Below are positions 7,025 through 16,973 of a stretch of 24,643 nucleotides of DNA, piece by piece. Source of the stretch: JBDLRH01 sp039800165. Lineage in GTDB: Bacteria > Pseudomonadota > Gammaproteobacteria > Burkholderiales > Burkholderiaceae_C. The notes under the pieces were generated by a model, which searched no databases, had not been told where the DNA came from, and saw only the letters and a program-made list of their open reading frames with translations. How positions within the stretch are numbered: the stretch's first letter is position 1; every line of letters begins with the position of its first letter. The translations under genes were made by a program, and so were the position numbers. The stretch is from positions 1 to 24,643 of the forward strand of contig JBDLRH010000156.1 in NCBI GenBank assembly GCA_039800165.1, given 5' to 3'.

Positions 7025-7998
7025 TCGGGCTTCACGCGGGCGGCTGCCGCGCGGTAGGTGTCACGCTCACGCAGAAGGAAGGCCTGGCTTTGCGCCGGGC
7101 TCATCGGCGACGCGGCGGTGGAGCCGAGCTTGCGGCGCGTCTCTGCCATCGCCGGCTGCGCGGTGATCGTGTTGATCGCTTCGTTCAGGCGGGCCAGCAC
7201 CGCATCCGGCGTGCCGCGCGGTGCGAAGAACATGCCCCAGGTCTGCAGATCCAGGCCCTTGAGCTCGGGCGTCTCGTCGAATCCTGCTACCTGCGGCAGC
7301 ACGCTCACGCGCTGCGCCGAGGTGATGCCCAGCACCTTCACGCGGCCCTGCCCCACCAGCCCCACCACGTTGGGTACGGTGGTCACGCCCACATCGATCT
7401 GACCCGACAGCACATCGTTGACGATGTTCGCACCACCGCGGTACGGAATATGCAGCATGAAGGTGCCGGTGCGCGACTTCACCGTTTCCGCCACCAGATG
7501 CTGGAAGGTGCCGATGCCCGGCGACCCGTAGCTCAAGCGGCCCGGGTTGCGCCGCGCATGCGCGATCCACTGCGTCATGTCGTTGGCCGGAAAGTCGTTG
7601 CGCACCACAAAGGCCGCGGGCGTGGCGGCGGCCAGGGCCACAGCCGCGAGATCCTCGGGACGGTAGCCCACCGTCGGGTTGATCAGCGGCACTAGCACGC
7701 ATTCACTGAGCGAGCCGTACAGCAGGGTGTAGCCATCGGCGGGCGAGCGCAGCAGTTTCTGCACCCCGAGGGCGCCGCCTGCACCGGCCACGTTCTCGAC
7801 CACCACGCTCTGGCCCAGCGCCCGCGACAACTCGGGCTGGTACAGGCGCGCGCCGACATCGGACGCACCGCCCGCGGTGTACGGAACGATCACCGTGATC
7901 GGGCGCGACGGAAAGCCGGTCTGCGCCCACGAGGGCAGGCTGCCGAGGGTAGCCGCGCCGAGAAGGTGTCTTCGGCGAAGGAAAAAGCGGTTGGTCAT
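7021..7998 (-). CDS. Bug-family tripartite tricarboxylate transporter solute-binding protein (TctC-like)
   Basis: Periplasmic Bug receptors capture organic acids and related solutes for TctAB-type permeases. The 325-residue protein starts MTNRFFLRRRHLLGAATLG, a twin-arginine (Tat) type signal with probable cleavage after SWAQ. The mature part opens with the family's FPSRPITVIVPYTAGGASDV, then has VVENVAGAGGALG, DGYTLLYGS, YGSPGIGTFQHL and IPYRGGANIVNDVLSGQID. GAGGAG six bases before the ATG at 7998 decides this start over one ten codons upstream. It is the first gene of the operon with M81 and the PLP enzyme. No TctA or TctB permease gene lies nearby, as is common for Burkholderiales, where Bug genes far outnumber permeases. 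The ligand cannot be told from sequence. Confidence 0.92.
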   Translation of the reverse strand: MTNRFFLRRRHLLGAATLGSLPSWAQTGFPSRPITVIVPYTAGGASDVGARLYQPELSRALGQSVVVENVAGAGGALGVQKLLRSPADGYTLLYGSLSECVLVPLINPTVGYRPEDLAAVALAAATPAAFVVRNDFPANDMTQWIAHARRNPGRLSYGSPGIGTFQHLVAETVKSRTGTFMLHIPYRGGANIVNDVLSGQIDVGVTTVPNVVGLVGQGRVKVLGITSAQRVSVLPQVAGFDETPELKGLDLQTWGMFFAPRGTPDAVLARLNEAINTITAQPAMAETRRKLGSTAASPMSPAQSQAFLLRERDTYRAAAARVKPE

Positions 7999-8094
7999 GC
8001 ATGTCTCCTCGTGAATGGGATCCCGCATCGGCGTGCAGGTCGGGCTTGCGCTGCGCGATCCTAGGCCGCGGCCCCGATTGGGTACAGTGCATTG

Positions 8095-8123
8095 CTTGCC
8101 AACAAGACGTCATTTCTTGCCAA
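8095..8123 (+). promoter_or_regulatory. Direct repeats CTTGCCAA 21 bp apart, candidate AraC-type operator
   Basis: CTTGCCAA occurs at 8095-8102 and again at 8116-8123, the second reaching the regulator's start codon. A spacing of 21 bases, two helical turns, is typical of the direct half-sites bound by AraC-family dimers. The site lies in the 124-base region between the divergent Bug gene and the GlxA-like regulator, so it could serve autoregulation and operon control. No convincing -35/-10 pair was found beside it. Confidence 0.45.
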
Positions 8124-9206
8124 TGGATTCGCTGCGCTTTGACATCCTGTGGGGGCCCGGCACAGCGGGCGGCGCGGCGATGGCGGTTGTTGATGCGCTG
8201 TGTGTCATCAACACGCTGGCGGCCATGCGCCACCCGGCGCAACCACCCCCGATGCAATGGCGCCGGGTGCCGTTGGCTGGCCGGCCGGGCGCGCGCGCGC
8301 CAGCGGCCGATGTGGTGGTGGTGCCCGGCTGGATCGCACGCGACGGCCCCGAGGTGGACCAGCAGGTGCAGTCCGCCCGCGCAGCGCTGCCGCGGCTGCG
8401 CGCCACGCTGAACCAGGGCGGCGCCCTGCTGGGCGTGTTCACCGGCGTGGCGCTGCTGGCCGCTGCGGGCGTGCTGCACGGGCGGCGCGCCACCGCGCCA
8501 TGGCCGTTCATCGCGCCGGTGATGCGTCAGGCGCTGGCGGCAACCGACGCGGAGGGGGCCCTCAGCACCAGGGATACCGACCGCGCCACCCCCACCGAGC
8601 CCTTGATTCACTGGTGCGGCGACGCCCCCTGGACAGCCGACCGCAGCGTGTGGACCTGCGCATCTCCGGTCACCGCGACCGAGGCCCTGCTCGACCTGGT
8701 GGAATGCACCCCGTGGGCGTCACTGGCGCACGCGGCGCGCGACGTGCTGCTGCCCGCCCCGATGCGGCAGGCGGCGGCCGTGGCCCATGCGCGTGCCGCC
8801 GGCAGCAGCCTGGCGCAGGCGCGCGTGCCCACCGGCATGGTCGAGCGGGCGCGGCAGTGGCTGGAAGACCACCTGGCCGATCCGTACGACGTGCAGCGTC
8901 TGGCCGAGGCCGCCGCCACCAGCCCGCGATCCCTGGCACGACACTTCGGCGCCACGCACGGCATGAGTCCGCGGCAATACCTCGAGCGGCTGCGGGTGGA
9001 GCGCGCTGCGCTGCTGTTGCAGACCACCTACCTGCCGGCCGAGGAGATCGGGCGCATGTGCGGCATGCCCAGCCCGAGCACCCTGCGGCGCGTGTTTGCG
9101 AGTCACACCGGCGAACTGCCGGGCGAATACCGCCAGCGCTACCGGCTGCGCACTCCCCGCCCGCGCTGGGGCAGCGCTCCTGTGGCCACCGCGCTTGCGG
9201 GCAGGA

Positions 9207-9235
<29 letters not shown>
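8123..9235 (+). CDS. GlxA-type transcriptional regulator (DJ-1/PfpI domain plus AraC HTH)
   Basis: The 370-residue protein has an N-terminal DJ-1/PfpI-like domain (about residues 1-190) and a C-terminal AraC double helix-turn-helix (about 255-350). The DNA-binding part shows DVQRLAEAAATSPRSLARHF, GMSPRQYLERLRVERA and MPSPSTLRRVF, the usual order. In the effector domain the nucleophile-elbow cysteine of DJ-1 proteins is replaced: LGVFTGVALLAAAG has F106 where related proteins often have Cys, so the domain probably senses a ligand rather than catalyses. The start at 8123 (MDSLRFDILWGPG) begins the domain; the frame stays open to 8015 but that part is poor. Being divergent from the Bug-M81-PLP operon, it is the likely regulator of that operon. 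Its 3' end overlaps the convergent VOC gene by 29 bases. Confidence 0.85.
9191..9221. terminator. Perfect 12-bp hairpin shared by two convergent gene ends
   Basis: GCGCTTGCGGGC (9191-9202) and GCCCGCAAGCGC (9210-9221) are perfect inverted repeats around a 7-base loop. The hairpin sits inside the 3' ends of both the regulator gene (plus) and the VOC gene (minus), covering the stop codon of the latter. No T-run follows on either strand. It most likely ends transcription from both sides or protects both 3' ends. Confidence 0.6.
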
Positions 9236-9697
<462 letters not shown>

Positions 9698-9701
<4 letters not shown>

Positions 9702-10777
9702 GGGTTCTTCACCTGAAGTTCGTCGAAGGAAATGCTGCGCGCCTGCCGCGCCACGCCCTGCACATCATGCAGCGCCAGCGTGAGGCGGCGCGCGGCCCAG
9801 TCGATGTCCACCACGCCCACATGCAGCTCGGTGAACAGCGGGCCCAGCCGGTTGGGGCCCGCTTCGTTCGCGTCGCGCCAGGGGTGGGTCATGCCGCTGG
9901 AGGTCAGCTCGTAGAACGGGTACGGCGTGCCGGTGTCGCTGCGGTACAGCGCACCGATGTGCCGGTCTCCCGAGAGGAACACCACGCCCCCCGCACGGGC
10001 CTCGTGCACCGTGCGCCACAGGCGGTCGCGCTCGCGCGGGAACAGGCGCCAGCCCTCCCAGCCGTGGCCCTCCACCACCACCTGGATGCCCGAGACGATC
10101 AGCCGCACCTCCGCCGGCTCGCGCAGTTGCGCGGCCAGCCACTGCCACTGTGCCTCGCCCAGCATCTGCCGGTCTGGTGCGTCGTCCGGCAGGTAGCGTT
10201 CGCGACCAGGCGCATTGCGCAGGTCGGTGCGCTTCCACGCCGATCGGAACCAGCGCACATCCAGCAGGATCACCTGCACCCGCTGGCCGGGCGGGCCGAA
10301 CACCTGCGCGTGGTACAGGCCCTCGCGGCTGCGGCGGGCATCGTCCGCAGGCACGCGCCAGAAGTTCAGAAAGGCGTCCTTGGATTCGGCCTTGTGCGCA
10401 AACTCGGCGCCGCCGTCGTTGACGCCGTAGTCATGGTCGTCCCAGATCGCCAGGTGCGGCACGCTGTCGCGCAGCCGCCGGAATCCGGCATGCGTGGCCA
10501 GTTGCGCATAGGCCGCGTTCAGCTTGGCCAGACTCCACGGCTGCGTGCTGGCATAGACGTTGTCGCCGCCGAAGAGGAAGAGATCCGGCCGCAGCGCAAG
10601 GACCGGATCCCACATCGGCTGATCGCGCGCGGGGTCGATGCACGAACCGAAGGCGATGCGGCGCAGCGCCTGGCCACCCGGTATCGTCGTTGCCGCACCC
10701 GCCATCACCCGGTCCGCCACGGGCGATGCGAACGTCGCCGCAGCGAGTGCCGATCGCAACAAGCGGCGGCGGTTCAT
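9698..10777 (-). CDS. PhoD-like (alkaline phosphatase D family) Tat-exported metallophosphatase
   Basis: The 359-residue protein opens with MNRRRLLRSALAAATFASP, a twin-arginine signal. The metallophosphoesterase motifs follow in order: IAFGSCIDPARDQP, DLFLFGGDNVY, LAIWDDHDYGVNDGG, VIVSG-type strand residues before VVEGHGWEGW, and FLSGDRHIGALY, then ELTSSGMTHPW. These are the metal-binding blocks of PhoD-family phosphatases and phosphodiesterases acting in the periplasm or outside the cell. It begins 14 bases after the pccA stop and overlaps the VOC gene, so it is cotranscribed with cytoplasmic propionyl-CoA enzymes, for which an exported phosphatase has no evident role. The natural substrate is unknown; phosphodiesters or phospholipid head groups are possibilities. 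Confidence 0.88.
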
Positions 10778-10791
10778 GCGCTGCAGCGGCG

Positions 10792-12840
10792 TCAGACGAA
10801 CTCTACGATCGGCTGGTCCACAGCGAGCGATTCGCCCTTGGTCGCCAGCACCTTGCCCACCACACCGTCGGCGCTGGCGAACAGCACGTTCTCCATCTTC
10901 ATCGCCTCGATGACCGCAACGCGCTCGCCGGCCTGCACCTTCTGGCCGGGCTGCACCGCCACATCCACCAGCAGGCCCGGCATCGGCGACAGCACGAAGC
11001 GGCTCATGTCAGGCGGCGCCTTGAAGGGCATCAGCTGGTGCAGCTCGGCCGCGCGCGGCAGCAGCACCAGCGCGTCGATGGCGGTACCGTTGTGCGCCAC
11101 CCGCATCGCCAGTGGCTGGCGCGCTGAGCCACGCTCGACCTGCGCCGAGAACGCGCGGCCGTTGCAGGTGCCGGTCATCAGGATTTCGCCAAGCTTCGTG
11201 CGGCTCTGGATCGAATAGGTCTTGCCGCCCACCGTGATGTCGGCTTGCCCGCCCGCGGCGTCGAAGTCGCTGAGCTTCACCGGGTGATAGACATGCCGCC
11301 CGTCCGCAGCCAGCTGCACCACCACGAGTTCGTGCTTGTGTGACACCTCGTGCCCCGGCAGCTGGCCGGTGATGCCCGAGGCGCGCTCGCGCGCCTTGCG
11401 ACGCACAAAGGCCGCCAGCGCCACCAGGAACAGCGGGTCGTCGTGCGGCACGTCCTCGGCGCGAAAGCCCTTGCCGTAGTGCTCGGCGATGAAGCCGGTA
11501 TTGAACTGGCCCGCCACAAACTGCGGGTGCGCCAGCAGCGCCGCCTGGAACGGGATGTTGCTGCTGATGCCGCGGATCACGAAGGCGTTGAGCGCCTCGC
11601 GCATCTTGGCGATCGCGTCGTTGCGGTCCTTGCCGTGCACGATCAGCTTGGCGATCATCGAGTCGTAGTACATCGGGATCTCGCCGCCCTCCTGCACGCC
11701 GGTGTCGACCCGCACGCCATGCAGCGCCTGCGTGTTCGACGCGAACATGCTCTGTGCCGGCGGCGAGAAGCGCACCAAGCGCCCGGTGGACGGCAGGAAG
11801 TTGCGGAACGGGTCCTCCGCGTTGATGCGGCACTCGATCGCCCAGCCGTTGCGCTTCACGTCGCCCTGCGCCAGCGGCAGCTTCTCGCCGGCCGCGACGC
11901 GGATCATCAGTTCCACCAGGTCCAGCCCGGTGATGCATTCGGTGACCGGATGCTCCACCTGCAGGCGGGTGTTCATCTCAAGGAAGTAGAAGCTCTGGTC
12001 CTTGCCGACCACGAACTCCACCGTGCCCGCGCTCTGGTACTTCACCGCCTTGGCCAGTGCCACCGCCTGCTCGCCCATGGCCTTGCGGGTGGCCTCGCTG
12101 ATGAAGGGCGACGGCGCCTCCTCGATCACCTTCTGGTGGCGGCGCTGGATGGAGCACTCGCGCTCGTTCAGGTAGATCACGTTGCCGTGCGAATCGCCCA
12201 GCACCTGGATCTCGATGTGGCGCGGCTCTTCGACAAACTTCTCGATGAAGACGCGGTCGTCACCAAAGCTGTTGCGCGCCTCGTTGCGGCACGAAGTGAA
12301 GCCCTCGAAGGCCTCCTTGTCGTTGAAGGCCACGCGCAGGCCCTTGCCACCGCCGCCAGCGCTGGCCTTGATCATTACCGGGTAGCCGATGCCCTTGGCG
12401 ATCTCCACCGCGCGCTCGGCCGATTCGATCGCGTCGTTGTAGCCTGGGATGGTGTTGACCTTGGCCTCGTTCGCGAGCTTCTTCGAGGCGATCTTGTCGC
12501 CCATCGCGGCGATGCTGTAGTGCTTGGGACCAATGAAGGTGATGCCCTCTTCCTCAACCCGCTTGGCGAAGTCTTCGTTCTCGGACAGGAAGCCGTAGCC
12601 CGGGTGCACCGCTTCAGCGCCGGTCTGCTTGCAGGCGGCAATGATCTTGTCGGCCACCAGATAGCTCTCGCGGCTGGGCGCCGGGCCGAGCAGCACCGCC
12701 TCGTCGGCCAGCGCCACATGGCGCGCGTCCTTGTCGGCCTCGGAGTACACCGCCACGGTGGCGATGCCCATCTTGCGGGCGGTGGTGATGACGCGGCAGG
12801 CGATCTCTCCGCGGTTGGCGATCAGGATTTTCTTGAACAT
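10792..12840 (-). CDS. pccA: Propionyl-CoA carboxylase alpha subunit (biotin carboxylase and biotin carrier)
   Basis: This subunit carboxylates its own biotin with ATP and bicarbonate, then hands CO2 to the beta subunit for propionyl-CoA. The 682-residue chain has the biotin carboxylase N domain (MFKKILIANRGEIACRVI), the ATP-grasp loop SAGGGGKGLRVAF, ECSIQRRHQK and EMNTRLQVEHPVTE. A middle BT-type domain links to the C-terminal biotinyl domain, with the biotin lysine K648 in VIEAMKMENV, 34 residues from the end as is usual. AGGAG six bases before the ATG fixes the start. Its distance from pccB (372 bases) is filled by two structured repeats. Acetyl-CoA or geranyl-CoA carboxylases are related, but meaB and mutB in the same cluster favour propionyl-CoA. 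Confidence 0.95.
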   Translation of the reverse strand: MFKKILIANRGEIACRVITTARKMGIATVAVYSEADKDARHVALADEAVLLGPAPSRESYLVADKIIAACKQTGAEAVHPGYGFLSENEDFAKRVEEEGITFIGPKHYSIAAMGDKIASKKLANEAKVNTIPGYNDAIESAERAVEIAKGIGYPVMIKASAGGGGKGLRVAFNDKEAFEGFTSCRNEARNSFGDDRVFIEKFVEEPRHIEIQVLGDSHGNVIYLNERECSIQRRHQKVIEEAPSPFISEATRKAMGEQAVALAKAVKYQSAGTVEFVVGKDQSFYFLEMNTRLQVEHPVTECITGLDLVELMIRVAAGEKLPLAQGDVKRNGWAIECRINAEDPFRNFLPSTGRLVRFSPPAQSMFASNTQALHGVRVDTGVQEGGEIPMYYDSMIAKLIVHGKDRNDAIAKMREALNAFVIRGISSNIPFQAALLAHPQFVAGQFNTGFIAEHYGKGFRAEDVPHDDPLFLVALAAFVRRKARERASGITGQLPGHEVSHKHELVVVQLAADGRHVYHPVKLSDFDAAGGQADITVGGKTYSIQSRTKLGEILMTGTCNGRAFSAQVERGSARQPLAMRVAHNGTAIDALVLLPRAAELHQLMPFKAPPDMSRFVLSPMPGLLVDVAVQPGQKVQAGERVAVIEAMKMENVLFASADGVVGKVLATKGESLAVDQPIVEFV

Positions 12841-12917
12841 GCTTGTCTCCTACTCAGAGAACCGTTGTGTTGAGGTGTTCGGCGCTTCTTGCGCAGATCA
12901 AGTCTGTAGCTGAGCCC

Positions 12918-13015
12918 GCCAGGGCCGCAGCGCATCCGCCTTCGCTCATGTCCCCCGCCGGCCTGCGGCCGGCTCCTCCTTGACTTCGCTGCGGCGGACA
13001 CGCCACGCCCCTGGC
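12918..13015 (-). repeat. Structured dispersed repeat, copy A
   Basis: Arms 12918-12940 and 12993-13015 (23 bases each) pair at 18 of 23 positions. In the minus-strand transcript four of the five exceptions become G-U pairs and one is G-G. Read on the minus strand the core is GCAGCGAAGTCAAGGAGGA, a perfect 7-bp hairpin (12957-12973, 3-base loop), then GGGGGACATGAGC. It lies between pccB and pccA in the direction of transcription, about 78 bases before the pccA start. Confidence 0.85.
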
Positions 13016-13061
13016 TGCGACGCGATGTGCCGGAGCGCACGCGGCGCACGCCATCCACCCG

Positions 13062-13150
13062 GGAGCGGTTGGCGTGGGCCATTTGCGCAGGTAAAAGGAG
13101 GAGGCCGAAGGCCGGGGGACACGGAGCAAATGGCCCATGCCAGCCGCTCC
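13062..13150 (+). repeat. Structured dispersed repeat, copy B (diverged core)
   Basis: Arms 13062-13086 and 13126-13150 (25 bases) pair at 23 positions plus two G-U pairs in the plus-strand sense. The core is shorter and diverged: GCAGGTAAAAGGAGGA, a 4-bp hairpin GGCC-GAA-GGCC (13103-13113), then GGGGGACACGG, so the ATG of the other copies is lost. It lies 62 bases after the pccB stop, antisense to the operon and 46 bases from copy A. Confidence 0.82.
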
Positions 13151-13212
13151 AGCGACCGAAGCCAGACCAGTCGCACGCAAACCGCGCACAAACAGACGGC
13201 GCATGGAAGCGG

Positions 13213-14745
<1,533 letters not shown>

Positions 14746-14790
14746 CAAAGGCTCCTGTGGTCATCGTTTGTCTTGGGGTGTGTCGTGCGC

Positions 14791-15582
14791 TCAGGCCCCG
14801 GCGGGCTCGAGCAAGCTCCATTCGTGGAGGAAGGCGCCCACCGCCTGCAGCCGCACCACATCGCGGCCCCAGGGCTTGCGCCGTGCAGGCAGCCGACGCA
14901 GCCAGCCTGCGCGCTGCGCGGCCGTGCGTACCAGCTGCCGCACCTCGGGGCCGGTGGCTTGCTGCGCCTGCTGCCAGTGCGCCATCAGCGCTGCGCGCGG
15001 TGCGTCGATCGCCGACACCGCGGAGAACAGGTAGGCCAGCCAGTCGCGTGCTTGTGCCTGCGCAAGCGGCATCACTTCCAGCGGGTCGTCTTCAAAGTCA
15101 ATCATCCAGACGCTGTCATCGCACCACAGCATGTTGCGGGCGAAGGCCTGGCTCAGGCACTGGCCACGCGCGTGCACATCGGCCAGGGCCTGCAGCCCGC
15201 GCACGAAAGCCGGCAGCGCCTGCGCTGCATCGCGGCCGAACAACTCGTGCAGGCTGTGGCCACTGAGGAATTGCAGCACGACGTGGTCTGCGGATTCGTG
15301 CAGCACCGCAGGCACGCGCACACCGGCTGCGGACAGTGCACGCAGGCGCCGTACTTCGGTGGCCTGCGCTGCCGCGCCACCGCGTTGCGGCACCGGACGC
15401 AGCAGCGGGCTGTTCATCCAGCGCGCCAGGCCTGACAGCAGCGCAAAGCGAAAGGGCCCGCGCCGCGGCCGCTGGCCCTTGACCAGCACCCGGCCACAGG
15501 GCGTGTCCTGCACGCTGATGCGTTCGCGCTCCCAGCTGCGGCTGCGCTCGACCATCTGCACACAATCGGCGGTGAAGTTCAT
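14791..15582 (-). CDS. Protein-kinase-fold protein with degraded catalytic loop
   Basis: The 263-residue protein keeps a recognisable small-kinase layout: a beta3 lysine K35 (GRVLVKGQRP), a helix-C glutamate E76 (ATEVRRLRAL), a metal-binding asparagine N150 (FARNMLW) and a DFG-like D162 (WMIDFEDDP). The catalytic aspartate expected five residues before N150 is Q145 (SQAFARN), so the HxD loop is lost. It resembles RIO/BUD32 or lipopolysaccharide-kinase-like proteins, but I cannot name the family with certainty. The ATG overlaps the meaB stop by four bases, so it is made together with MeaB. A structural or ATP-sensing partner of the MeaB/mutase system is possible; that is inference. Confidence 0.72.
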   Translation of the reverse strand: MNFTADCVQMVERSRSWERERISVQDTPCGRVLVKGQRPRRGPFRFALLSGLARWMNSPLLRPVPQRGGAAAQATEVRRLRALSAAGVRVPAVLHESADHVVLQFLSGHSLHELFGRDAAQALPAFVRGLQALADVHARGQCLSQAFARNMLWCDDSVWMIDFEDDPLEVMPLAQAQARDWLAYLFSAVSAIDAPRAALMAHWQQAQQATGPEVRQLVRTAAQRAGWLRRLPARRKPWGRDVVRLQAVGAFLHEWSLLEPAGA

Positions 15583-16631
15583 CGCGGCTTTCCGCCCCCG
15601 CCCGTGCCAGCCTGGCCCATGTGCGACCACGCGCCGAGCAGCTGCCGCGCCGCTGACGAGGCCGCCACCGTGCCTGCCAGCACCTGTTCCTTGAGCGCCG
15701 GCAGCAGCGCGCGCACGCCCGGGTCGGCATGGAAGGACTGCCGCAATCCGGCGTCGATGCGCTCCCACATCCACGCCAGCGCCTGCCGCTGGCGGCGCTG
15801 CGCCAGTCGGCCGCTGCCCTGCTGAAGCTCGCGAAAGGCGCTTACTGCGCCCCAGAACGTATCGACACCGCGCTGCTTGAGCGCGCTGATCTGCAGCACC
15901 TGTGGCTGCCACTGGCGGGCATCGTGCGCAGCATGATCAGGGTTGCCGTGCAGGCCCAGCAGCCGCAGCGACGAGGTGATCTGCGCCTGCGCACGCATGG
16001 CGGCGTCGGCGTCGATGTCGGCCTTGTTGATGACAACCAGGTCAGCGAGCTCCATCACGCCCTTCTTGATCGCCTGCAGGTCGTCGCCGGCATTGGGCAG
16101 TTGCATCAGCGCGAACATGTCGGTCATGCCGGCCACCGCGGTCTCGCTCTGGCCCACGCCTACCGTCTCGACGATGACGACGTCGTAGCCCGCCGCCTCG
16201 CACACCAGCATGGCTTCGCGCGTCTTCTCGGCCACGCCACCCAGCGTGCCGCTGCTGGGGCTGGGGCGGATGTAGGCACGCTCGTTCACGCTGAGCTGCT
16301 CCATTCGCGTCTTGTCGCCAAGAATCGAGCCACCCGACACACTGGATGACGGGTCCACCGCCAGCACCGCCACGCGATGGCCCAGGCCGATGAGGTACAG
16401 GCCCAGCGCCTCGATGAAGGTGCTCTTGCCCACGCCGGGCACACCGCTGATGCCCAGGCGGAACGACCGGCCGGTGTGAGGCAGCAGCGCCGTCAGCAGC
16501 TCGTCGGCACGCGCGCGGTGGTCGGCGCGGGTACTCTCCAGCAGCGTGATCGCCTTGGCCATGGCGCGGCGCTGGGCCTGCGGCTGCGGGCCCGTGATCT
16601 GCTGCAGGAGGATGGCGTCGGCGGCTTCCAT
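15579..16631 (-). CDS. meaB: Methylmalonyl-CoA mutase-associated GTPase MeaB (ArgK/MeaB family)
   Basis: MeaB is a G3E-type GTPase that protects methylmalonyl-CoA mutase and gates loading and removal of adenosylcobalamin. The sequence has Walker A GVPGVGKST, the switch-I region VDPSSSVSGGSILGDKTRM, the family block RAYIRPSPSSGTLGGVA, Walker B-like DVVIVETVGVGQSE and the guanine motif NKAD. A C-terminal dimerisation segment follows. The ATG at 16631 gives 350 residues. A TTG start at 16652 would add seven, and neither has a convincing Shine-Dalgarno sequence. It follows mutB after a gap holding repeats D and C. Copy C ends about 20 to 40 bases before the start, so its structure may influence translation. 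It is coupled to the kinase-like gene. Confidence 0.95.
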   Translation of the reverse strand: MEAADAILLQQITGPQPQAQRRAMAKAITLLESTRADHRARADELLTALLPHTGRSFRLGISGVPGVGKSTFIEALGLYLIGLGHRVAVLAVDPSSSVSGGSILGDKTRMEQLSVNERAYIRPSPSSGTLGGVAEKTREAMLVCEAAGYDVVIVETVGVGQSETAVAGMTDMFALMQLPNAGDDLQAIKKGVMELADLVVINKADIDADAAMRAQAQITSSLRLLGLHGNPDHAAHDARQWQPQVLQISALKQRGVDTFWGAVSAFRELQQGSGRLAQRRQRQALAWMWERIDAGLRQSFHADPGVRALLPALKEQVLAGTVAASSAARQLLGAWSHMGQAGTGGGGKPR

Positions 16632-16672
16632 GTCTGTCTGAGCGCTGCTCAACCTCGCGCCGGCGTGCTCTC

Positions 16673-16774
16673 GCCAAGGCGAGCGGGTGGCTGGCTCCGC
16701 TCATGTCCCCCGCGTCGGGCACGGCCCGACGCTCCTCCTTGACTTCGCTGCGCCAGCCACCCACCCGCCTTGGC
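16673..16774 (-). repeat. Structured dispersed repeat, copy C
   Basis: Arms 16673-16695 and 16752-16774 (23 bases) pair at 21 positions, and the two exceptions are G-U pairs in the minus-strand transcript. The minus-strand core reads GCAGCGAAGTCAAGGAGGA, a perfect 9-bp hairpin (16712-16732, 3-base loop) with a sequence unlike that of copy A, then GGGGGACATGAGC. It sits in the direction of transcription just upstream of meaB. Confidence 0.88.
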
Positions 16775-16821
16775 AGCCAGCCAGGTTGGCATGCGTTGCA
16801 TCGAACGCCCTGTCACCGCTC

Positions 16822-16927
16822 CGTCAGGCTGGCGGGGCGCTCTGCGCAGCGAAGTCAAGGAGGAGCCGTGCGCCAAAGGCGCGCGGCGGGGGACATGAGC
16901 GCAGCAGAGTGCCCCGCCGGCCTGACG
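16822..16927 (+). repeat. Structured dispersed repeat, copy D
   Basis: Arms 16822-16845 and 16904-16927 (24 bases) pair at 22 positions with two G-U pairs in the plus-strand sense. The core reads GCAGCGAAGTCAAGGAGGA, a 10-bp hairpin (16865-16887, loop AAA, one U-G pair), then GGGGGACATGAGC. It lies 46 bases after the mutB stop, antisense to the operon and 47 bases from copy C. Confidence 0.88.
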
Positions 16928-16973
16928 CCGCGAGAGGGCGCGCGCGAAAACGGCAAGACAATGCACGGCGTAA

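Noticed and set aside
11350..12873. 507-codon plus-strand open frame opposite pccA
   Set aside because: Same shadow effect; pccA carries all biotin carboxylase and biotinyl motifs.
12918..13150. Repeats A and B as remnants of an insertion sequence or CRISPR
   Set aside because: No transposase, no target-site duplication seen, copies face opposite ways and differ in arm sequence while keeping pairing; no regular spacers.
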